Below, piece by piece: positions 1 to 24,241 of a DNA stretch of 64,000 bases (positions are counted from its first letter, which is position 1; each line of letters opens with the position of its first letter). Origin of the DNA: Ascaris suum. Taxonomy: Eukaryota > Nematoda > Chromadorea > Rhabditida > Ascarididae. The translations under genes and the position numbers were made by a program. Under the pieces are notes generated by a model. It saw only the letters and a list, made by a program, of their open reading frames with translations, was not told where the DNA came from and did not search any database. The stretch lies in NCBI GenBank assembly GCA_013433145.1, contig CM024169.1, forward strand, positions 1,364,001-1,428,000, given 5' to 3'.

Positions 1-520
1 GCACATAATTGCCGATTAAACGATGCTAAAAATGCGCTTTTTTTTCAAAATAGACCCTCAACAAATCGCAAAATCCCACATCCTATTTGCACAAGGAAAT
101 GGAATATGCAAATTTCATCACTAAATATTTGTAATTTTTTTGCGATTGAATTGAGTGAATTTTTAAAAGAAGAAGTTTTTTTTAGAGACAATCCTAAGAG
201 GTTTATCAACTCAACAATCTTCATACTTTTTTTGATTGATGTTTTCAGTTGCTATACGCAAGGAATAAAGAACAGATGAGGAAATGCTGCTCTCATATAT
301 TCACGTGAGAATATAACGTCATCATAATAGAGCGCTTTTTTTTTGCAAAATTTCCCAAAAAATCACCCAAGAATGAATGAATATACCCGTGGAATAGAAA
401 CACAAGCTTATTTTATCAGCACTCAATCCGAATATCACCTTTATCAGCCTCAATTATTAAATAATTAGGTCAATAAAAAATAAGCTGTTTTAAAAACTTG
501 CGACATTAATATATAATGTT

Positions 521-740
<220 letters not shown>

Positions 741-2128
741 ATGTTGAATTGCTAATAAACTTACCTATTGCGGAGGTAAAATCTCAGAATTTATTCTATC
801 GTCAGTAAAATCTTTCGTTTCATTAGCGTTGTCAATTTCGTTTATGAAATTTACTTCTAGATTTCTATTGTTTGATAATGAAAATTTCAATTTCTTTCAC
901 TTTTGATTTCAATTATTTTTTCCATATTGAATGTAAATTTTCGTTGATAGTCGATCTAAATTAAAGATTGAGGAAATAATATGGAAATTTTTGAAAAAAA
1001 AAATCATTTAATAAGAGACATTTCTTTAATAAAGTATATTTCTCGAAAGTAAATATTTCAATATATAGCGATTGAATTCTATCGATTTTATTATGAATAC
1101 TTTCGTTGTTCTCTCGAATAAATTTGCTGAGCATTAAAACGTATTCATTATTGATACATTTATATACAATGAAACTCGATTTAAATTGTGTGTTTGATTA
1201 TGATTCGAATTATTTGAGAAAATTCTTCGAAATGGGATGATTTCTTTCCGCTAAGGCGAATATATCCACCTATCCGTTATCTCTTCCAAATGCGAATAAT
1301 GTTTTGTATTGCTTTGTTATCTTCACTTGCAAATACATCACTTCTTATTTGGGGGGTTTTTTTTTCGCTCGTCTTTGTGCTCTATGAATCGTTGTAATTG
1401 AATTTGATGCCGCTATCTTCTCGCTAGCCTATTGCTCCTTCACGCAATTCAACGGGCATTCATTCGGCTCTTCTTACGTATTTTCTCTTATTCATACATA
1501 CCTATGAAATTCATATGAGAAGAGTATTTTCGTCGCCGCATTAATTCAAATCCATTGTCTTTGTGGAAATATTAGATTCGATGATGTGGAATCATCCAAT
1601 AAAGCTTCTCGTTTCGATGTTGCTCGAGAATTGATTAAGATGAGATCAACACTAGCATTCTAAATGAAATATTTGGATAATGCAACGTTGTTTTTCTCGT
1701 GTGACGTTCTCGAACTATCTCCACTAAATCGGGCAACATTTTTCAATAAAGCACACTTATGCGCTCTCTAAAAAGCGCATGCTACTGCCTATTTAAAAAA
1801 GAGAGAAAGTATAGAGAGAGCATAAACTTTTGGAGAGTGCCTGCTTGCTTGGTGAATATCGAACGAAAAGCATCGCAGAATGTGCACACCACATGCGGGA
1901 CGCCATGGCTTGCTTGCTTTACGCCGATAGCGTAGTTAGTGAATTTGCCGAAAGCGTTGTGATCCCACTCTTGGCTATTTCATTCATTTCAACATCACTA
2001 GCTTATGCTTAATTTTTATTGCTATTTTCATGATTTTCTTGTTCTTTCATTTTACATGCGCGGAACTAATACACATTAAGCTTTATTATGACCTCAGAAT
2101 AATATTCTTTTAGGTATGCGTTTAGATA

Positions 2129-2662
2129 TTGACGAAAGATTTTCCTTTCTTTATGCTTTATCTTTATTTCGAAAATGATCCTCATTTAATTTGCTTTTAT
2201 TTCTTTCATTACATTTTCGCAATCATAGTTGATCTTTTTTTTTTTCAATCATTACAACTCTTATTTACCGCTATTTTTGCTTCGAAAAGAAAGTTGTTGT
2301 GGCAAATTTTCTTATATGAAATGACTATTTGCATGCACAAATTGATTGTGTTGGATCATTTTGATGCGTTTATATCATTTAGAAAGGCATTAGGTAGAAA
2401 ATTTCTTTGCTGCCGACATATTTTAGCTTTTTTTTTTGATGTAATCCTATCACGCTTTTTCTGTATCTCCTATCTGAATGAAGGATTGTTGCAGCACATT
2501 ACTTCTGCGCCAACTCATATGTTATATCAATTCCATATGTGCACATTAGTGCAAGACTCTAAATGTTTTATGCCATTTATGCCATCACTATATCTTATGT
2601 TATTAACGATAACTAACAAAATCAACTGCATGCAAGTTTATTGTGATCTTTTTGACACTTGA
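2129..2662 (+). other. 177-codon hydrophobic open frame in the gene-poor left arm
   Basis: It begins at TTG after an in-frame TAG. It is rich in Phe, Leu, Ile and Cys, as expected of a T-rich strand, with possible membrane segments. No motif is recognised and no splice partners are evident. Its length is unusual for chance, but T-rich composition lowers the stop-codon frequency. Confidence 0.15.
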
Positions 2663-5600
2663 TATTTTATCCTCGATAAATGTTTTTAGTAAGTACATCG
2701 TTGAAGTATTAGTCGATAAGTTGTGAGATGTAATTGCACAAAATCGATAGTGAGATAAGTAAAGTTGTTGTGAGAAAGACGTAATTCAATTGCACAAATC
2801 TTCCATTCGCTATATTCTCGTAGCATTCTTTTTGTGTGATGTTCGTTTAGTGCGCTTTCACCCCCACTCACACAATATTTCTTCGCAAATTTAACGTTGT
2901 GCATCGTTAATAACGTTGAATATTAGTCGCCATATAGCAAATTTTCTCTACGTGATCTTATCATAAGGATCTTATCATTATCATATGTTATCATCTTATC
3001 GCATAGTCATTTTTCCCTTTGTAACATATCTCTCTACCGCTACCGTTTTTATTAGCGTATATATATTTTTTTGCCTTATGGAAAGGAGGATGGTGGTTCA
3101 TCCAACTGTTAAATACCAACATTTAGCTTTCGAAATTGGCAAGCTGCCAAAAATTTGTGGCATGCGGTTTGAACATTGAGAGCTGACCGAAAAGTATGCG
3201 ACACTGAAAGCACTCATCACAGCGGTGCAAGCATCATCTCTCCAATGCGGAGTGAGTTTGTAGCTGCTACGTGAAACCTGGATTCTTGCACCCCTTGTTG
3301 ACCAGAAAATAGCACTCTTATTGACCAACAAACTAGCCGGAAATATTTCGATCATTTCCTAAACATTCATATTGCGCTTATGACTATGTTACCTCTCTGC
3401 TCATCCCAATCCTTATCTCAGAGAGTGATTCATCTCATCTCATCTTTTTAGAGAAGTTTAGATAATCGTCAAAGGCGTATTAATAGATCATTTTACGCAA
3501 ACAATGTTCAAATCATGCACAATTCCGCTTCATATCTAACCGTCTTGCGTTATTGCAGTTGGTTTCTTGTTTAAATGACTGAGTATCTGCGCTAAGCATG
3601 AAAGCCCGGTCCGAAATAGTACCTGTCGAAATAGTAGCTGTGGGTAATTTGGTCTGCCAGGAAATGGTTTAAGACTGGGAAAGAACATCGTCATTGGCTC
3701 TTTGTTAAAGTGGATCAGGGCATTTTTGGGAAGCAGTGACATTTTCGGAACACCTGCGCGGCGATGATTCCGATTTGGTCGTACGTGCTTAGCTACATTG
3801 CAAAATAAAAGCATTTTCTCTGTGATGCAAGAAACTTCCATATTTACGGAGTTTTTCTATGAACTTCCATATTGACGCAAAAATATTTTCAGCTCTTAGA
3901 TTCTCGACAAATTTTCTAAAAGATGAGGCAACTAATCAATGCAAATAAAATTTGGTTGTCGGGAAGAGTGATTTGCGACTAAGTTCATGAAATAAATGTA
4001 CTCATCGATGGAATGGTGGAAATTTGGAAATTTTCTATAGTTTTCCGCAGAGATGATTACCATCGTTAAGCCGTTCACTTCGGAAGGAAGTCTGCTCGAA
4101 AATGGATTTGTTTGAGCGGATATAGCAATATCTTTTAACTAGTTCCTTGTTTATCGGAAGTACAATATGTGTAGGAGCGTCGTAATTCCAAAAGAAGGAG
4201 GGGGACTGATATCACCGTCACCCATCCTTGTGGATTTACTTTGTGGAAATCTTTTCGGTCCATAGAGTTGTTCATGGGGTGGATGTAAGTTTTATTTTTC
4301 AATTCTGATGCGAGAGAAAGCATATTTCCCGCTTATGCGAGAAATAAACTTTCCGAGATCTTGTCATACATGTCCAGCAGCGGTCTCGAGTCTCATCGTA
4401 TGAATATACGAGGTACTCTTGAATGAAAATTGGCGGAGGCACATTCTAGTTGGAAATATACGTATGGCACCATGTCCACAACACCCTTCACCATTCAAAA
4501 ACTGATATTCTAACAATGAATCCGCAAGCATATGCAGAAGCGAGGGAATCCAACGTGATTATTGTCTTTTCTTGATCTGACCGACTTGAATGTATGCAAA
4601 TTTTTTTTTCGCATATTTAAACGCCTATAATTGCCGTCCATATTGACCGACCGGTAGTAACAATGATATAAGAGGTACTTTATTTGCATTAATTCTCGAA
4701 ATGATATTCATTGATTATCGAATTGAAACACTCAGAAAGAGGTTCGCTACCGAATGGGCGCTGGTAAATATTATCTAATTAATCGTATTCAATGATATTG
4801 TAGCGTTGCAATTCATAAATTTGAGACATCTATTTAACATATATGAAGATTTGCATATTTTCACATTCCAGGATAACTAAATTTGAGAAATCCTTTCATC
4901 AATTCATTGAGGTATATGTTTTTCATAGTGCCCGATTTCTAAACATTCAATAAGCACCAATCAAGACAAGACAAATGCCAGTTTCGCTATAAATTTTTCC
5001 CCCGGAAAACTTTGCAACCATTTTTTTGTAATATTTTCATCTAGTAATATTTTCCTAGTTGATTTATTGAAAACTTTTCGACACAACATATTTTCCTACC
5101 TAATATGAGAGAATTCGATAAGCATAGTTGACAATTTCTGCGTTAGACTTCAAAATATTAGATAACAAATGTGTGTTATACAACGTGTTGCATAGTTGTT
5201 ATTCAATCAAACTTTATAACACATCAATTAGTGCAGCAACTAGCAAAATAGCAGAATTTTCGTAGTTTTTATTTCTTAACCGTATAATTCGATGCACCCT
5301 CATGATTCAATTTAAAATGGCATTTATCATTGCGGCATGAAAGTGTATATCATCGATCATTTCGCATCGTTAAATTGATCTTCTCTAAAAGAGTGAATTA
5401 TACGATAGGCATATGTGTTCAATTCGAATTTCACAATTTCTAAATGCAATGCCTTAGTTAATTATTTAGTAATTACGATATTCAATGGTTCTGTTAACCG
5501 TTAAAAAAAAGAGTGTTAATTGATAAATTGCCAACTTATTTATCAATTATTATTATCAATAAATTGCCAATTTTATTATCAATTTATTATCAATTATTAT

Positions 5601-6064
5601 CAACATTTCCTCTTTTATTATCAATTAATAAATGATTAGGGAATAAAAAAATTTTTTTAAAATATAATTTAATCATTATTCAAATTTTTATGAAAATATT
5701 CTAAGAAAGAAAAAAAAAAGAAAAAAATTTCAATTTTCAAAAATTATTTTTAGCATAAAGAATTGCGTAGAAATCGTCTAAGTTCATTAGAAACGATTGA
5801 AATTGAATTTTATGAAAGAAAAAAAAAGAGATATTTGCACGTGAAAATTTAAAAAATTATACTGCAACTTATCATATAGCTAGCTCATCATATAGAAAAT
5901 GTATTGAAAGTAAGAAATTTCTATGCGCTAATTGCTTTAAATCTTTTTTTTTTTTTTTGTTCTAAATCTATCACCTACTCAATTAATGAAATTTCTCAGC
6001 ACAAAAATGTCATTTTCGCAATAAATTAGCAATAGTTTAACTTATTGTAATCAAATTGGAAATC

Positions 6065-6093
6065 ATTAAATTAAATTAAATTAAATTAAATTA
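6065..6093. repeat. (ATTAA)n microsatellite
   Basis: Five to six copies of a 5-base ATTAA unit are present in an AT-rich intergenic stretch. Confidence 0.85.
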
Positions 6094-9000
6094 GGCATTC
6101 GCCAAACAATTTTATCCGCTGTAAAATTTTTTTGCATTGTTTTACAGCCGAAAAAAAATTCTCTTTTTTTTGAATATTTAATTTTTATTGGAACGAATTC
6201 AGAGATAATTTGAAATGTGATACGACTTTGTGAGGAAATTTCCTCTGGGGTATTTAAATATCTTTTATGTTGTCTTTATTAGCGATATGTTCCATATAAA
6301 GCGAATAAGTTTTTTTTTTTTAACAACAATAAACCTGAGCGTTTTCTTAGGTTTTACAGGAAAAAGTGGTGTTGACAGTTTTCCTATTAGATTAGCAAAA
6401 CATTGCAAAATCTCGTCGCTATAAACTGAAAATTCTTTTTTGATGATTATAAACCGCAATTTTTCTCAGTGTTGCGTTTGTTGGAAAATTTTTGCATATG
6501 GGTGGGATTTTTTTTTTTTGTTTTTTTCGACTTCTTTCTATTCTATATCTTATATCCGTTAGGTATAGAGACAAATTTCTCAAGCAAATTTACTATAGAA
6601 TTTCAATCGATTGCTAAAGGCTTTCCTCGAATAAATTTTAAAACTATTACGATGCCAAATAGTATCGCTATCATTTACAGCATTTGCTGCGAAAAAATTG
6701 GCAATCTTCCAAATTATAGACGAAATAGTAAGTTAATTATTAATTGGCGTTCGAAAATGGGATTGAATACCTTGAAAACCTAATGCAATTCAACTTAGGC
6801 GCAAGTTTAGGCCACTTGTGCTCACTGCGATTTTTTCCTCTTTTCTTCTCGTTGAAATCGTCTATGCGGGTTCTTTTCCCATACGATAGCAGCTGATCTT
6901 CAAAATTCCATAAAGATGGCCGATGAGCGCATTTCAGTAGATACCCTTGCAGCATTGCGAATGTTTCATAGGCTCATTAATTTTTTATTAGCTGCGGAAT
7001 GTTTGGCAAACGATAGGATCATTTAATTAACTCATACGCCTGGCTGGATATCTTTCACTCGGAACCGCATCACTATAATCATCTTTCACATCCGGAAAAC
7101 CTACTTTTGAGCATTTTTCTTGCTCGGAAAAACGTCTCCTACGCATCTCATCCACGTATCCAGAAAATCCACTTTTAAGCATGTTACATATCCATAATAA
7201 CTACACTCAAGCTTAAAAGGTAGCACAACGAAAAGAGCATCTTTCGTTCATGAAAGTTGTAAAGTTAAAGCGCAACGCATTTGAGTTAACCATTGTGGAA
7301 AATCAGCTCTATCAGCTATGGAACTCGTTTTATGGTTGACGACCTTCTAGCTGTGAAGCGTTTAACTACATGACTAATGAAAACAATTAAATAAAAAATA
7401 CTTCAATGTCACTGACTGAAAAAATATCTTAATTTAGCATGAATTGCAATATTATTAGTGCAAAATACATCCAGCATTTACCTATAAAAGCTTAAATTCT
7501 CTTGAATATGGAGGTGAGGAGAGTTATATAATCGAAATTAATTATTGAATTTCTTATATGTTCATCTTCAATGTATCAACTTTTTTTTAAATATGGAGAT
7601 GACGATTGCTGAACTAGATAAGAGAAATTCGAAATGCTCGTTGTTGCTTTGATTCTTCCCGAATATACGTTTGAGAGAGTCTTGTATAAAATTCCGGAGA
7701 ACGGAGGAGATGAGTCTAATGAGCTTGTTTAATTGAGTTTTTCTTTTAGAGATTGTCATACTGTTGCTTTGTGGTTATCTGTCCACGAATAAATTGTTAT
7801 ATTTATATAATTTTTTGAGACATAGTCCTAGGAATCCTTAATTTCCCAAAAATCGTGGAACCTTCCCACGTCGATATTGGCAAATTGTAGTTAATTTTTG
7901 GTCGGTTGTTACTGAATTGAAAAGTTGCTTACGTCATGCTCTGTAGTAAAGTCGCAGCATAAACAGATTTGCTTAGTTGGATAGATGTGGCGATGTATTT
8001 GGTAGCAATAGTTGAGCTAAGAAAAATCAATGACAAAAGCAACGAATATAGAAGGCGAACAAATTAGGTGAGGAAGAAAAATAGGCAGGAAGATGAAGGC
8101 TAGCGAAGCGAAAGGCAATATTAACGGCTATCATTCGACGCATGATTGACCAGTCCGGTTGCATTCGTTGTCCACTTCTGCTTTTTCGCTTTTCTTTTCC
8201 TTAAAACTATCGACCTATTAGTTTTTTTTTTGTTGTTCAGATCAGCATTTTCTTATTTTATCAGATTATCAGCACTATTTCATTAAATTTATCGAATTTT
8301 TTTTGAATTTTTTTAATCAGCATTATTTATCAGAGTTTATCAGATATTTGTAGCGTATTAAAAATGCATACATTTTTTATCTTATCAAACGCTTAGAGTT
8401 TCTCGTGTTAATATTTCTGCGGTGCAAAATATAATGAACGAATGAATCACTCAATGGTTATACCTTCAAATTTCCCTTGTATATGATCGTTTATAATTTT
8501 CTAATTTGGCATTTATATTTTGCTTATCACAACGTAACAAATCAAATTTTTTCGCACATCATCATGACTGACAATCACAATTTTAGCATCCGATTTCAGT
8601 AATTCTTTAGCTGTCCAATTTTTTTTTTGACTTTATTCTATGCTTTATTTGTGGAACTCTTTTAGATTTATTGATAATGTGTTAATGAGTGATGTCGAGC
8701 GATGCATTAAAAACACTTCAACACAGCAGTACATCAGTAATGATTTTACATTGAAGTAATAGCAAAAATAACCATTATTATTTAATTCGTCAACATATTA
8801 TTTGCAATTCAATGGAAGGGGCAAACATATCAATTCATAGTTTGCATTATATTTTGTGAATTTCTCCCGTTGAAAATTGGATGGATCACCGTTTGAAGAT
8901 TGTCTCGTAGGCAATTACAATTTTACACCAAATCGGTCCTGAAAGAGAAAAAGATTTTTATAATTCTCTAAGGAAAAATGACATATAAATTCATTGTCCG

Positions 9001-11620
9001 ATTGCTATTCTCTTCTTTGTTTTTTTTTTTTCTGTCGCATTCTATTTTATTTTCACTTTCGCATTCAGTGCGATATGTTCAAACAACTTTTTTTTCAAAC
9101 GAATTCATCAAGCAGTAGTTATTAACGGCTATCTGAGGAAATATATTCTTTTAGCAGCATGTAATCTACTAATTTTCTTATCTCACTACTATTCAAAACT
9201 CGATAATTCTATTTGAGATTCATAGGTGACGATTGAAATTTCGTTAAGCTTCACTTTGCTTTTATCGAGCAACAATGCAATTTCAAGCGTAAAATGTGGA
9301 AAAATGTTAAGTCACTGCAAACAATAGACGTCTTTCATAAAAACGAATAATGCATCAAGCATCCGATTCATTTTGTTGAATACTAATTGCCGGATTGCCT
9401 CGAAGCCGTTTTTGAAGAATTTTTTGATGCAGTTTGTGCAAAAAAAAAAATTGTCTTACATTTGGCATCATTGGCTAAAGGCAAATACATTTCCGTCCTT
9501 TACAAATTATTTCTCGAAATATATTTTTCTGCCTCCTTAGCTTTTTAATTATATTTGCTATGAGCATGTCGTTCGTCGATTTTTTTTTTCCGTATGCATG
9601 AGAGATAGATGAGGGAAAAAATCTTCTTTTTCTCAGCAAAGGCGATTGGTCATTTGGGGCCAGAGAAAAAAGCATCTTAGTTCGCTTGCACAGGCTGAGA
9701 GCTTAATCATCTTTATATTCGCGATAGTGGGAGCAATCACTCAAGATTCGGGTTGTACCACCCTTCGGGTCGCTCCATTTTTCTGTGCATTTTTTTGCAC
9801 TTTCCCTGAAATTTCATAAGATATTTTGAGCGGTGTAGGAATGTGGTGCTGAATCTCTATTGCGGTACTGACGATTGGAGAAGCACAGTGTGGAATTTTG
9901 AGCAGCATAAAATATCCTATGCGGTAAACCAACACAACAGTGTCCGAGAAATCTGTCACTAATATGCAATAAAGTGTAAGCACTACGTAAGCAAATACCA
10001 TTCAGATAAAAACGAGTAAAGTACCATTGAGGCAGTATGTTGTAATCAGAAACAACGAATGAGATGATTAGGACTTTGCAAGGGTACTGCTTATAGAGGT
10101 AGCAGTTGTTCGGGCAATAACAGCATGCATCCCCCTTTTCATTTCCCAGCTTGTGGATGTGATTTATTATGCCTAACGAAGAAATTAAAACTGAGAAGGC
10201 AATGCTTTTATGAATGAAAAATTTCTAAAAGGCAAAAAACAGTGGAATTGATCCTAAAGAGCCGAAAGAGATCCTATAGGTTGTTCTATCGCTGCTCTTC
10301 CAAACACACAATGCTCCAATCTTCTCTGCAAAACGAGTAATTCAAACAACTTATGAGTATAGAATAGCAATTTCGTTTGCATTGACATTTCTTGTCTCGG
10401 CAAGTTATGGCACCCTCGACTTCTATTTTAGGACACAAGCTTATTTTCTTCTTCTGCTGATGTGATGAGTACCTAGAGGGAGGGCAGCAGCGTGGCTTCG
10501 ATTTTGTGAAATCGCTGATTTATCCGAAAAGCCATAGATAACCTTCCGCGAGGACTCCTCACGAACGATGTTCTGATGAGGAGGAAGCGTTAACGTATAT
10601 ACATTCATTTCCGGTGCTTGATAGCAATAAGAATCACCAATAGCGTTCCCCTTGTTCTCAAATTCTATACTTCATGCGTCGTCACATCATGCAGCATTTT
10701 ATGAAATGAATATAAAATGAGCACATCGAGTGCAATAAGCGCGTCATGAATCGAGACATTGCTCTTTCAGAGGTAGCAGCGGCAATAAGCTCATAGCATT
10801 GAACGGAATCGATGGGGATAGCAAGTGAAATTTTCATAATTTCGCATGAGTGTGCTAAGAAAGAGAGCGAGATGTGAATTTCGGCATCCGCTTCGAGTGC
10901 CTTTCTATGGAATGCTTCGCTCGCTCTCTATTGCCACCCAATTACGCTCTCTATTGCCATCACAATTATATGAGTGCAATCACATTTCGCTTATATGGCG
11001 TTCTATTAAACGTACAAGTGGATAATTTCTTATGTGGGCTCCTATGACCAGTATTGTGCCATTGCCATTGATTTTCTTCTTCCTGACGATGGGGCATCAG
11101 TATTCGTTTCCACGATGAGTGCAATAATAATCCTCATTATACCTATGATATTGTTGATTTGAGCCGAAATTCTGCTTTAATAAAGTGGATGGTGTGTTAA
11201 TTAAATGCCTTGAGAAATCTCCTTAATTTTGATAACCCGACGAAAAAAAAAACAGTGGTAATTTTTTGCACATTTAATGTGTATCCTTGTTAAATTTATA
11301 GATTAACACAAAACGCATATTTCTATACAATATAAATATCTAAACACATTTATAATATAAATCGACCAAAATATACGGAAGTGATATATGTTACATAGCG
11401 GCTGGCAAGTCTTTATCCCACGTTTGATGCGTTAGCAAAAGTGCTTAATATGCACAAATCGTCATCGTCGAAAGTGAGTGAAAAACGTTGGCCGAACTTG
11501 TTGTATCATTAGAACTTCTCAAGCGTAAATGAAACGAATTCCATCGCAAATACACTCAAATAGAGAGTCGTCATTTTTCGTTACTAAAAGGAAATATTTT
11601 TTTTTCGAGAATTCAAAACT

Positions 11621-11745
11621 TTATATTACTGTAATATTACTGTATAGATTTATGTTTATGTTTCATATTACTGTATAGATCACTGTAATTATAGATTTAT
11701 TTACGTTTCATATATTACTGTAATATATAGATCACTGTAATTAAT
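11621..11745. repeat. Imperfect tandem repeat
   Basis: The units ATTACTGTATAGAT, CACTGTAATTATAGATTTAT and TTTATGTTTCAT recur with changes over about 125 bases, giving roughly two to three copies of a 50-60 base unit. Confidence 0.7.
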
Positions 11746-23055
<11,310 letters not shown>

Positions 23056-23700
23056 CTAGGATTTCATTCGATCTTTCTCGTCTCTTAGTTTACCAGAAAA
23101 ATTTTCAACTTACACTGATGAGAACGTGGGAAGGGACTATGGCAAGAGTTAAGAAAAATACAAAATCCGAAATCTTTGTGATCACTATTGTGAACACTCT
23201 GGATCTTGTGGAGAAAAGTGAATCTGTTATGCATGATATTTGGAACGCCAAAGGCGAACATAGCCTGTTCTTAGTTGAGATATGAAGCTTTGTTGGTCGA
23301 ATTAAAAGATGTTTTTGATGTAGATCTACGATACTTCAACAAAATTAAAGGTGAATTTCACGTTGTAGTAGGTTGCGAATCCCAAATTCTTAAAGCCATG
23401 GTCGATGACATCCGCAAAGTTGTGCAGAGTCAAGAAAGAGCTCGAAAGAACTTCAATAATGCAGAAATCTCTAGAGGTGTACAGCACAAATTAGATCATG
23501 TCAATCGTGCCAGTGTGCGAACTGAAAATGAAGATGAGGGAGAGGGTGTCTTTAAAATCGCAAATAACCTGCAACTGGCAATAGATCACCATCCGATTCC
23601 CATGGTGATCGAGTCGTTCACATGCTTTAAATGGAGTGGAAAGTTCAGGAAATTGGCACAAATAAGCGTATTCAAAATTGCGATTGAGCGTTTAAATTAG
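23056..23700 (+). pseudogene. Frameshifted coding fragment, possibly GCN2/histidyl-tRNA-synthetase-like
   Basis: An acceptor-like TTATTTCTAG at the left edge is followed by an open frame to a stop at 23283-23285. Near its start is GISFDLSRLLVY-like sequence; later it reads EIFVITIVNTLDLVEKSES and DIWNAKGEHSLF. From 23275 a second, overlapping frame stays open for 141 codons (LLVELKDVFDVDLRYF, then GEFHVVVGCESQILKAM). The first part has the spacing of motif 3 plus the anticodon-binding-like fold of GCN2 or HisRS (a GxSxxLDRL-like motif, then a beta strand, then a helix with xxLW). The second part I cannot match. A single +1 shift would join the two. It may be a decaying copy, a real exon with a sequencing error, or an unrecognised gene. 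The family call is tentative. Confidence 0.35.
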
Positions 23701-23996
23701 CGGCAGTTGCGTTTGCTCTCAAAATATCTACGACAACAGACATAGAAAAACATGAGATCTATCGCTCGCGAGTGGAACTTCAAATGCTTTGCGCGCGCTA
23801 AACGTCCAGCTGTATAAGAGCATTTTATACGGGGATTATATGATAACGTTAATGATATCTTTTTTTTAATAGAAGAGATAAGACGAGATGAATTCGCACG
23901 TTTAATTTTAGATTCCTCTAAAAGTTGGCCAACGTTGGACGCTTATCAACGAAAGAAGTCGAATTTTTTGTAAATACCATCACGTAGTTGCTTTTT

Positions 23997-24206
23997 ATTT
24001 CCTTTACATGCGGTATTAATTCTTTTACTTTGTAGTATATTGTATAATTTTCAACCTGTGCAGCATATTGTTCCATAGTTCTGATTTCTGCATTCTTTCC
24101 TCTATGTTTATATAGTAGTCCTCTTAATTGCCTTGCAGCTCGATGATGAATTACATAATAGATGATTAAAGAATTTGTTAAAGCAACCATTCTATTTATT
24201 ATGCTA
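23997..24206 (-). other. Weak exon candidate resembling the last helix of a receptor
   Basis: On the minus strand an open frame (23918-24241) includes MVALTNSLIIYYVIHHRAAR then QLRGLLYKHRG, up to a GCACAG|GTTGAA donor-like site. A hydrophobic helix with an NSxxIYY motif followed by a basic amphipathic stretch resembles transmembrane helix 7 plus helix 8 of a rhodopsin-type receptor. No neighbouring exons were found, so this is only a suggestion. Confidence 0.2.
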
Positions 24207-24241
24207 TATCCTCTTACCGCAACAAAGACCTCCATCGACAA

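Larger units (their letters stand above)
745..11620. other. Gene-poor AT-rich tract
   Basis: No gene is supported. The tract has many poly-T and poly-A runs, TTATCAA-type repetitiveness at 5500-5640, and slightly GC-richer patches at about 3,100-3,850 and 9,740-10,000 with modest open frames lacking recognisable domains. Confidence 0.6.

Noticed and set aside
1830..2012. 60-codon plus-strand frame with balanced composition
   Set aside because: Too short, no match and no splice structure.
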